This document shows, piece after piece, positions 1 to 5,800 of a stretch of 7,217 nt of DNA; positions within the stretch are counted from its first letter, which is position 1, and every line of letters begins with the position of its first letter. The notes under the pieces were generated by a model. It was given only the letters and a program-made list of their open reading frames with translations, searched no databases and was not told the origin of the DNA. The stretch is taken from the NCBI GenBank assembly GCA_949297205.1, contig CASFSH010000237.1:1-7217 (forward strand), written 5' to 3'. Made by a program: the position numbers and the translations under genes. The DNA is from an uncultured Bacillota bacterium (GTDB taxonomy: Bacteria; Bacillota; Clostridia; UBA1381).

Positions 1-77
1 ATCTCTATATTATCAGAGGAACACAACAAAAGCTGCAACTTAACCGAGCCAACCCTCTTTGAAAAATTACTTACCAT
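1..77 (-). CDS. Start of an unidentified leftward gene, cut by the window edge
   Basis: An open frame starts at an ATG (77-75) and runs off the left edge after 25 codons without a stop. It begins MVSNFSKRVGSVKLQ. The start is well supported: GGAGGAG (84-90) lies 6 nt upstream, and a good promoter with an extended -10 lies further upstream (113-141). The visible residues are too few to name a family, and I do not recognise the protein. Its own promoter suggests it is transcribed separately from the regulator genes behind it (173-1094), although read-through is possible because no strong terminator separates them. Confidence 0.55.
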   Translation of the reverse strand, partial: MVSNFSKRVGSVKLQLLLCSSDNIE

Positions 78-112
78 TGTTATCTCCTCCAATCTTTTAA
101 ATTTATGTGCTT

Positions 113-141
113 ATTATATCACATATTTTTCTAAAAAGCAA
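113..141 (-). promoter_or_regulatory. Sigma-A-type promoter for the left-edge gene
   Basis: On the minus strand, TTGCTT (136-141) is followed after 17 nt by TATAAT (113-118). The -10 is preceded by TGA, giving an extended -10 (TGATATAAT). It lies about 36 nt before the ATG at 77. The -35 hexamer falls in the loop of an AT-rich inverted repeat (127-154), and the -10 lies in a 17-bp motif repeated at 1122-1138. Both could serve as repressor contact sites. Confidence 0.6.
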
Positions 142-154
142 TAGTTTTAGAAAA
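127..154. repeat. Perfect 10-bp AT-rich inverted repeat over the -35 region
   Basis: TTTTCTAAAA (127-136) and TTTTAGAAAA (145-154) are exact reverse complements separated by 8 nt. The repeat sits between the stop of the HTH/coiled-coil gene (173) and the left-edge gene, overlapping the latter's -35. It could be an operator or a weak terminator. It lacks a GC-rich stem and a clear U-run, so an operator is somewhat more likely. In such AT-rich DNA it may also be chance. Confidence 0.4.
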
Positions 155-172
155 TTTAGGCATTTCTTACAA

Positions 173-592
173 CTATTTTTTTCTTCCAAATATCTTCTGA
201 AAAAATCCTTGCGGAGCATCAGTTCCCGACTTCTCATCGGAGAAATGCTGCTTACCCTCAATTATTTTTTCAGCTAATGCCTTTTGCTTCTCTGCAGCCT
301 GTCCGGCAGACAAAGCTGCTTGACTTTCTGCTAATTTATTTAATGTTTCAAGAAGCTGTTTATCTTTCTCCCTGTTATGCTCTCTTTCCTTTTCAAGTTC
401 CGCCTGCAGCTTTTCCACTTGCCCCCTTAAAAATACGACTTCGCCATCCTCCGGAGATGTAAACGAGGGTGTAAACGAACCGTCAACCGTTGACGACAAC
501 TTACCGTCAACTTGTTTACGGTCATTTTTCAAAAACGCCTGTTTTATAAGGTTTTCACCGTCAACCGATATGTAAACAACACCGTCTTTCAT
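173..592 (-). CDS. HTH-remnant/coiled-coil protein of plasmid-type (DUF536-like); start uncertain
   Basis: From the ATG at 592 this encodes 139 residues: a short conserved strand region (DGVVYISVDGENLIK, about 3-17), a polar linker rich in VDG, Ser and Thr (about 25-50), a long charged coiled coil (about 53-98) and a basic tail ending GFFQKIFGRKK. The layout resembles small Firmicute proteins with an N-terminal HTH, a linker and a coiled coil, often plasmid- or element-borne (DUF536-like; from memory, not searched). The open frame extends upstream, reading KRTINDISDKYK before the ATG. That looks like the true N-terminus of such proteins, but it has no ATG, GTG or TTG near it. The roughly 15-20 residues that would form the recognition helix also seem to be absent. 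A TTG at 703 lies deep inside the upstream RHH gene and is unlikely. The frame from the ATA at 619 would overlap the RHH stop by 8 nt. The gene may be an N-terminally damaged or translationally coupled copy. Its function is unknown; a DNA-associated or replication/partition role would be inference. Confidence 0.6.
   Translation of the reverse strand: MKDGVVYISVDGENLIKQAFLKNDRKQVDGKLSSTVDGSFTPSFTSPEDGEVVFLRGQVEKLQAELEKEREHNREKDKQLLETLNKLAESQAALSAGQAAEKQKALAEKIIEGKQHFSDEKSGTDAPQGFFQKIFGRKK
459..577. repeat. Cluster of eight GTAAAC / GTCAAC-type hexamers inside the coiled-coil gene
   Basis: Read on the plus strand, GTAAAC occurs at 459, 471 and 572, GTCAAC at 482, 506 and 560, GTTGAC at 489 and GTTTAC at 514. 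Several neighbours are 11-12 bp apart. The 9-mer ACCGTCAAC occurs three times (479, 503, 557), and CGTCAAC-C-GTTGACG (481-495) is a perfect inverted repeat. Three copies encode the repeated tripeptide VDG, so part of the pattern reflects the protein linker. Others fall in different codon phases, which protein repetition does not explain. Confidence 0.45.
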
Positions 593-611
593 CTTATACT
601 TATCTGATATA

Positions 612-824
612 TCATTTATCGTTCTTTTTTTCTCTTCTCGGTGCAACCTGGGTAGGTGTGTCTGTAAAATCAATTTCTCCGTATTGTTTTTCAAATCTTG
701 CAATACAATGACGAATAAGCACCAATACCTGACTGTTTACAGACCGTCCTTCAAATCCTGCAACATAATGCAGTTTATCAAGCATCTCTGAATCAATTCT
801 GATTGATATACTTTTAATAGCTAT
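612..824 (-). CDS. Ribbon-helix-helix protein, copy 1, with an apparent ATA start (possible pseudogene)
   Basis: Reading from an ATA codon (824-822) gives 70 residues, beginning (M)AIKSISIRIDSEMLDKL and ending REKKNDK before TGA (612-614). It has the RHH (MetJ/Arc/CopG-type) plan: a beta strand KSISIRI (about 4-10), helix EMLDKLHYVAG (about 13-23), a turn with GRSVNSQ, then helix VLVLIRHCIARFEKQ. It is about three quarters identical over the first 53 residues to the protein at 879-1094, where the same position is GTG. No ATG, GTG or TTG lies in frame between the upstream stop codon and the strand. The first internal ATG (residue 14) would remove the DNA-contacting strand. The perfect AAGGAG exactly 8 nt before the ATA argues that this is the original start site. 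The frame is fully open, so it is either recently inactivated, translated weakly from AUA, or affected by a sequencing error. It probably acts as a dimeric DNA-binding repressor, and its stop overlaps the upstream extension of the 173-592 frame. Confidence 0.7.
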   Translation of the reverse strand: MAIKSISIRIDSEMLDKLHYVAGFEGRSVNSQVLVLIRHCIARFEKQYGEIDFTDTPTQVAPRREKKNDK

Positions 825-828
825 TTTT

Positions 829-838
829 CCTTCTCCTT
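829..838 (-). promoter_or_regulatory. Strong ribosome binding site in front of the ATA start of RHH copy 1
   Basis: On the minus strand AAGGAGAAGG occupies 838-829. The AAGGAG core ends 8 nt before the ATA at 824, the same spacing as GAGG to GTG in the paralogue (1103-1106 to 1094). This site decides the start of the gene even though the codon is non-standard. Confidence 0.7.
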
Positions 839-878
839 GGTTTTATGTTTTCTCTATCCATATTAATATAATGCATAA

Positions 879-1094
879 CTATTCCGTCTTCTTAGGGCTT
901 CTTTTTCCTGCAATAACCGGTGAAGAACGTTTACTGAACTCTATTTCTCCGTTCTTTTTTTCAAAACTCTCAATACAACTACGTATCAACACCAATATCT
1001 GACTGTTTGCGGACCTTCCTGAATAATCGGCAACATAATGCAGTTTATTAAGCATTTCTTCATCAATTCTTATAGACAAACTCTTAATAGCCAC
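879..1094 (-). CDS. Ribbon-helix-helix DNA-binding protein, copy 2
   Basis: This encodes 71 residues from a GTG start (1094-1092), with GAGG (1103-1106) 8 nt upstream. Features in order: strand KSLSIRI (about 4-10), helix A EEMLNKLHYVADYS (about 12-25), turn GRSANSQ (about 26-32), helix B ILVLIRSCIESFEKK (about 33-47), and a charged tail ending SPKKTE. The strand-helix-helix order and length fit the CopG/Arc-like RHH superfamily, which binds operator DNA as dimers through the paired strands. The motif GRSANSQ is typical of Arc-like subfamilies. It lies upstream of its paralogue (612-824) in the same direction, so the two arose by tandem duplication and are probably co-transcribed. The most likely role is autorepression of this cluster, and perhaps of the divergent gene at 1226. 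It could also be the antitoxin-like half of a system or a plasmid copy-control or partition regulator, but no toxin is visible. Confidence 0.85.
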   Translation of the reverse strand: MAIKSLSIRIDEEMLNKLHYVADYSGRSANSQILVLIRSCIESFEKKNGEIEFSKRSSPVIAGKRSPKKTE

Positions 1095-1121
1095 TAAATT
1101 TTCCTCATTTCTTTACACAAA

Positions 1122-1138
1122 TTATGTGTTTATTGTAT
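1122..1138. promoter_or_regulatory. Putative operator / -10 element upstream of RHH copy 2
   Basis: ttatgtgtttattgtat (1122-1138) matches 15 of 17 bases at 103-119, giving the consensus ttatgtgYttattRtat. On the minus strand each copy contains a -10-like hexamer: TATAAT at 113-118 and TACAAT at 1132-1137. These lie 36 and 38 nt before their start codons. A related tatgtgtt at 1156-1163 abuts the -10 of the divergent gene. No good -35 accompanies TACAAT. An RHH-bound operator shared by the two leftward transcripts is an inference. Confidence 0.4.
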
Positions 1139-1159
1139 GTTTATTTTATATCCTATATG

Positions 1160-1168
1160 TGTTATAAT
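1160..1168 (+). promoter_or_regulatory. Extended -10 promoter for the SLOG gene
   Basis: TGTTATAAT is a perfect extended -10 (TGN-TATAAT). The -35 position 17 nt upstream reads TTTATT, a weak match. The start codon at 1226 follows about 58 nt later. A tatgtgtt element (1156-1163) overlaps its upstream edge and could allow control by the neighbouring RHH proteins. Confidence 0.5.
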
Positions 1169-1225
1169 AATATTTATGAACATACTTTGAGATTATTTTG
1201 CGTTCATTTAAAGGAGGAATACAAC

Positions 1226-1555
1226 ATGAAAATAGCTGTTATAGGTTCAAGACGTGTAGAAATAAAAAATCTTGGTAGTTATTTACCTGACAATACAACT
1301 GAGATTATTTCCGGAGGTGCAAAAGGTATAGACCAATGTGCAAGAGCTTACGCTTTATCAAACGGCATAAAATTGACAGAGTTTTTGCCGGAATACGACA
1401 AATACGGACGTTATGCTCCTCTCAAACGCAATATAAAAATAATTGAGAATGCTGACATTGTCTTTGCATTTTGGGACGGTACATCACACGGCACAAAGTT
1501 TGTAATTGATACTTGCAAAAAACAGGGAAAACCTTTAAAAATCATATTGCTGTAA
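1226..1555 (+). CDS. Small stand-alone SLOG-family (DprA/YspA-like Rossmann) protein
   Basis: This encodes 109 residues from the ATG at 1226, with AAAGGAGG (1210-1217) 8 nt upstream. An upstream in-frame ATG at 1124 would place the promoter inside the gene and is rejected. The fold signature is clear: strand plus loop KIAVIGSRR (2-10), ISGGAKGID (28-36) as the nucleotide/phosphate-binding glycine loop, EFLPEYDKYGRYAPLKRN (52-69), then ADIVFAFWDGTSHGT (76-90) and a final strand. These are hallmarks of the SLOG superfamily (DprA, LOG, YspA/DUF2493-like), which binds nucleotides, nucleotide derivatives or single-stranded DNA. The actual ligand cannot be read from sequence. Single-domain SLOG proteins like this occur widely in Clostridia and phages with no assigned role. 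Some SLOG families are proposed nucleotide-signal sensors in defence systems, but no effector is visible here. It is divergent from the RHH/HTH cluster and convergent with ldh. Confidence 0.82.
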   Translation: MKIAVIGSRRVEIKNLGSYLPDNTTEIISGGAKGIDQCARAYALSNGIKLTEFLPEYDKYGRYAPLKRNIKIIENADIVFAFWDGTSHGTKFVIDTCKKQGKPLKIILL

Positions 1556-1559
1556 AATC

Positions 1560-1595
1560 ATACCCCGAATGTCAGAAAAATAACATCCGGGGTAT
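1560..1595. terminator. Bidirectional terminator between the SLOG gene and ldh
   Basis: Arms 1560-1572 and 1583-1595 form a 13-bp stem (core CCCCG / CGGGG) around a 10-nt loop. It lies 4 nt after the SLOG stop and 19 nt after the ldh stop. In the rightward RNA one pair is an A-C mismatch and the stem runs into TATTTTAT. In the leftward RNA that pair becomes a G-U wobble and the stem is followed by GATTTTA. The convergent arrangement supports use by both genes. Confidence 0.8.
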
Positions 1596-1614
1596 TTTAT
1601 CAAACAGATTAAAT

Positions 1615-2556
1615 TTAAATATCCAATTCTTTAATCAATTCTCTCAAAGTATATGCGCTGTTATTAAGACCCTTCATTTCCTCCTTTGAAAACGGTACCT
1701 CAAGAACCTTTTCAATTCCGAAGCCTCCCACCTTTGTAGGCACAGAAAGAGCTACATCCGATATTCCGTACTGTCCGTCAAACACGCTTGAAACGGTAAG
1801 AATGGAATTTTCATCTCCTGCAATACATTCAACTATTCTTGCCACCGCAACAGCGATACCGTAAAATGTTGCACCCTTTTTTTCTATTATTTCATAAGCG
1901 GAATTTTTAACGTCTTCATACATTTGCTTTAATTCATCCTGAGAGCATTTTCCTGTAAACGCACAGAATTCCTGCATTGACATTCCGCCTATATTGGTTA
2001 TGCTCCATGCCGCAACCTCACTGTCACCGTGTTCTCCTATAATATAGGTATGACAGTTTCTTGCATCAATTCCGGTTTTTCTGCTGATAAGATATTTAAG
2101 ACGTGAGGTATCAAGCACCGTACCCGAACCCAACACCTGATTTTTAGGCAATCCCGATACCTTATAGCTGACATATGTCAATATATCCACAGGATTGGTA
2201 ACCGTCAGCAATATTACATCATCCGGAGCATATTTCATCACATTTTCCGTTATGCTTTTTATTATAGAACTGTTTTTCTTTAACAAGTCCAGTCTGCTTT
2301 CTCCCGGTGCCTGATTTACTCCTGCCGTAATTACAACAATGTCAGCATTTTTACATTCCGAATAATCTCCGGCAAACACATTTACCGGCTTTCTTAAAGC
2401 AACTCCGTGTGCAATATCCATTGCGTCACCCTCTGCTTTATCTTTGTTTATATCTATTATTACAATTTCCGAAAACAATCCTCCCAGCATAATTGTATAT
2501 GCTGTAGTTGCTCCCACAAAGCCTGCTCCCACAATTACTATCTTTCCTCTGAACAT
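1615..2556 (-). CDS. ldh: L-lactate dehydrogenase
   Basis: The 313-residue cytoplasmic protein interconverts pyruvate plus NADH and L-lactate plus NAD+, closing the redox balance in fermentation. The length is normal for the family. Visible signatures: Rossmann loop GAGFVG (10-15), the NAD-selecting Asp35, mobile loop NQAPGESRLDL (81-91) with Gln82, which marks lactate rather than malate specificity, and Arg88. Next come TNPVDILTYV (120-129), LDTSRL (148-153) with substrate-binding Arg152, IGEHGDSE (173-180) with catalytic His176, and KGATFY (227-232) with Thr230. His169, equivalent to the fructose-1,6-bisphosphate-site His188 of Bacillus enzymes, is present, and Lys154 replaces the usual Arg173. 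Allosteric activation is therefore possible but unproven. The start ATG (2556) follows an AAGGAAGGCGGA purine-rich stretch. The gene is monocistronic, with its own promoter (2653-2680) and terminator. A malate dehydrogenase is unlikely because of Gln82. Confidence 0.95.
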   Translation of the reverse strand: MFRGKIVIVGAGFVGATTAYTIMLGGLFSEIVIIDINKDKAEGDAMDIAHGVALRKPVNVFAGDYSECKNADIVVITAGVNQAPGESRLDLLKKNSSIIKSITENVMKYAPDDVILLTVTNPVDILTYVSYKVSGLPKNQVLGSGTVLDTSRLKYLISRKTGIDARNCHTYIIGEHGDSEVAAWSITNIGGMSMQEFCAFTGKCSQDELKQMYEDVKNSAYEIIEKKGATFYGIAVAVARIVECIAGDENSILTVSSVFDGQYGISDVALSVPTKVGGFGIEKVLEVPFSKEEMKGLNNSAYTLRELIKELDI

Positions 2557-2652
2557 TTCTATTCCGCCTTCCTTTTAATAATATATTTTATTTTTTGCAA
2601 AAAAAAGAAAAATATTCAGCATATAACTCACATAAATATTTATCATATTAAA

Positions 2653-2680
2653 ATTATAGCATAGAAACAATTATTAACAA
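2653..2680 (-). promoter_or_regulatory. Likely ldh promoter
   Basis: On the minus strand TTGTTA (2675-2680), a 16-nt spacer, then TATAAT (2653-2658) preceded by TGC (extended -10). The resulting 5' leader is roughly 90 nt and AT-rich. Two TTGTTAA sequences (minus strand; 2674-2680 and 2692-2698) resemble half-sites of the redox repressor Rex, which often controls ldh in Firmicutes. They are direct rather than inverted repeats, so Rex control is only a possibility. Confidence 0.55.
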
Positions 2681-2728
2681 ATAAATTAAAATTAACAATA
2701 TATTTACATAAAAAGTAATTTTTCATTG

Positions 2729-2757
2729 TTGACTAATGAGGCAAAATCACGTATAAT
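2729..2757 (+). promoter_or_regulatory. Consensus sigma-A promoter for the large activase gene
   Basis: TTGACT (2729-2734), a 17-nt spacer, then TATAAT (2752-2757). This is the best promoter in the window, and it predicts a transcript start near 2764 and a leader of about 50 nt. It lies in the 257-bp divergent region shared with ldh. Such a near-consensus promoter suggests constitutive, fairly strong expression. Confidence 0.8.
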
Positions 2758-2800
2758 ATATAGTGGTGAAAATTCGACATATTTTTACCATAACTTAAAT

Positions 2801-2806
2801 GGAGGT
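2801..2806 (+). promoter_or_regulatory. Ribosome binding site fixing the activase start
   Basis: GGAGGT lies 7 nt before the ATG at 2814. In-frame ATGs at 2799 and 2808 overlap or abut this site and cannot use it, so the protein begins MPEVYKLGID rather than with the five-residue longer form. Confidence 0.75.
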
Positions 2807-2813
2807 AATGTTT

Positions 2814-5800
2814 ATGCCTGAAGTATACAAACTCGGAATAGACGTTGGTTCCACTACCGTCAAAGTGGTAGTAACCGATAAAGATAATAACATAAAATAT
2901 TCTGAATATATGCGTCATTATTCGGATATTAAAAGCACGGTAATGACACTTCTGACAAATACAAAAAATGCCATGGGCAATTCAAAAATGCAGGTTGCAA
3001 TTACCGGTTCAGGCGGTTTGCTCCTTGCAAAAATGCTTAATCGAAGCTTTGTTCAGGAAGTAATTGCGACAAAAAAAGCTGTTGAAGTATTTATTCCCGG
3101 AACAGATGTAGTAATTGAACTTGGCGGTGAAGATGCAAAAATCCTGTATCTTACACACGGACATGAGCAAAGAATGAATGGTACCTGCGCCGGCGGCACC
3201 GGTTCCTTTATAGACCAGATGTCTGTTCTTTTAAAAACCGATGCTACGGGATTAAATGAACTTGCAAAAAAACACAAAACCATATATCCTATTGCTGCCC
3301 GCTGCGGTGTATTTGCAAAATCCGATGTACAACCACTGTTAAATGAGGGTATATCAAAAGAGGATATTGCCGCTTCTATTTTTCAGGCAGTGGTTACTCA
3401 GACTATAAGCGGTCTTGCACAAGGCAGACCTATACGGGGAAAGGTTGTGTTTTTAGGCGGTCCTCTTTACTTTTTATCCGAACTCAGAGAACAATTTAAA
3501 ATATCTCTTGCCGGAAAAGCTTCCGGATTTGACATTCCCGATGACGCTCAATTATTTGTTGCAAAAGGTGCGTCTCTGTTTGCTGACGGGGAACCCGTAA
3601 CTGCGGAGGAGCTTATACATACATTGCACACTGCACCAAATGTTGAGGCAGAAATAACAAGAATGCCGTCACTCTTTAAATCGGAAGAAGAAAAAGCTGA
3701 ATTTGACAGCCGTCACAACAAAGATACTGTTTTGAAAAAAGACCTATCCGAAGCCTCCGGAAAACTTTATCTCGGGCTTGATGTAGGCTCTACCACAATT
3801 AAAGCAGCCCTGATAGATGACAACAATAATCTTCTCTATACACACTATTCAAAAAATCAGGGTAATCCAATAGGCTGTGCCGTTGATATTTTAAAAGATA
3901 TTTATGACAAAATGCCAGAAGGCTGTCATATTGTTAATGCCGGAGTTACCGGATATGGTGAAAATCTCTTAAAAGCCGCTTTTAATATTCCTATCGGAGA
4001 AATAGAAACTATTGCGCACTACAAAGCAGCGGAATTTTTCTGCCCCGGTGTTGACTTTATTATTGACATAGGCGGTCAGGATATGAAATGCATGAAAATA
4101 AAAGACGGAGTAATTGACTCAATTATGCTGAATGAGGCTTGTTCCTCCGGCTGCGGTTCATTTATTCAGACCTTCGCGGAATCTTTGGGATATACAACAG
4201 AAGATTTTTCAAAAGAAGCACTTCATGCAGAAAATCCTGTTGATTTGGGTACAAGATGTACAGTCTTTATGAACTCGAGAGTTAAGCAGGCACAAAAAGA
4301 GGGTGCTACCGTAGGAGATATAAGCGCCGGATTATCATATTCTGTTGTAAGAAATGCGCTTTATAAAGTTATTAAACTGCGTGACCCTGCACTGATGGGC
4401 GAAAAAATTGTTGTACAAGGCGGAACATTTTTAAACGATGCAATTCTTCGTGCTTTCGAGCTTTTATTAAACAAAAATGTTATACGACCTGATATTGCAG
4501 GACTTATGGGTGCGTTCGGATGCGCTCTTATTGCCAAAGAACGGTATACCGACAATGATGCACAGCTTCCCGATACAAACGAACTTAACAGTTTTTCCTT
4601 TAAAAATTCAACGGTACGCTGCAAAGGCTGTTCAAATGCTTGCAGACTGACAATTACCGATTTCGGTAATAACAGAAAATTTATATCCGGAAACCGCTGT
4701 GAAAAAGGTGCCGGTAAAACAAAACAAAAAAATAAGTACCCCGATCTTTTTGAATATAAATACAACAGACTTTTTGACTATAAACCAATCAGCGAAAAGG
4801 ACGCTGTAAACGGAACTATCGGAATACCGAGGGTTCTTAATATGTATGAAAACTATCCTTTGTGGTTTACTCTGTTTACCGAATTGGGTTTCTCAGTCAA
4901 AATATCACCTAAAAGTACACATGAAATATATGAAAAAGGTATTGAATCCATACCTTCGGAATCTGCGTGTTACCCGGCAAAGCTTGTGCATGGTCATATC
5001 CAGGCACTTATTGACGCCGGTGTTACAAGAATATTCTATCCCTGTGTCGCATATGAACAGATTGAATATTCTGATGCCGGAAATCACTTTAATTGTCCGA
5101 TGGTAACATCGTATCCTGAGGTTATTCACAATAACATGGACGTACTGCGTAATGACAGGATAGATTTCATGTACCCATTCGTCAACCTTTCAGACAGACC
5201 CTCATTTAAAAAGCAGATGAGAAAAACTCTTAAAAAGTTTAATATTCCGAATTCAAAAATAGATTCCGCCTGCGACAAAGCTTTTGAAGAACTTGCGGCA
5301 TTTAAAAATGACATACGCAAAAAAGGTGAAGAAACACTTAAATGGCTTGAGGATAACAATGAACGCGGTATTGTACTTGCAGGACGTCCATATCATATCG
5401 ACCCTGAAATAAATCACGGTATACCAAGCATGATTACTTCTCTTGGATTTGCCGTTCTGACAGAAGATTCAATTGCACATTTGGGTCATTTAAAGCGTGA
5501 TATACGTGTTGTTGACCAGTGGGCATACCACACAAGATTATATGAATCAGCTGCCGAAGTTATCAAAAATAACAGGCTTGAACTCATACAGTTAAATTCT
5601 TTCGGCTGCGGTCTTGACGCGGTTACAACAGACCAGGTACAGGAAATTCTTCAGTCACATCAAAGAATCTATACTTCTTTAAAAATTGACGAAGTTTCAA
5701 ACTTAGGTACGGCAAAAATCAGAGTACGTTCTCTAAAGGCTGCTGTTGCTGAACGGGCACAAAATCATTTTAACCCCAAGAAGGTTCAGGACTACACAAT

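Noticed and set aside
277..462. 61-codon plus-strand open frame opposite the coiled-coil gene
   Set aside because: It is a shadow of the coiled-coil coding region, with no ribosome binding site or promoter.
593..703. Start of the coiled-coil gene at the TTG at 703
   Set aside because: This would translate 90 bases of the RHH coding region in a second frame, giving non-family sequence (QDLKNNTEKL...). The RHH frame explains those bases better.
612..1094. Toxin-antitoxin module built on the RHH genes
   Set aside because: No RelE-, PIN-, Fic- or MazF-like toxin is next to either RHH gene. The adjacent partner is a coiled-coil protein.
1124..1225. N-terminal extension of the SLOG protein from an in-frame ATG at 1124
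   Set aside because: It would contain the TATAAT promoter element. The ATG at 1226 has a perfect AAAGGAGG at 8 nt, and homologous folds begin with the KIAVIGSR strand.
1615..2556. Malate dehydrogenase as an alternative for ldh
   Set aside because: The specificity position in the mobile loop is Gln (NQAPGESR) instead of the Arg used by malate dehydrogenases.
2407..2664. 85-codon plus-strand open frame over the ldh start and its promoter
   Set aside because: It is antisense to the ldh N-terminus and continues into AT-rich promoter DNA. The product is Cys/His/Tyr-rich without family resemblance.
4361..4765. 134-codon minus-strand open frame in the activase gene
   Set aside because: It is antisense to the second activator domain and Cys connector, with no recognisable family.
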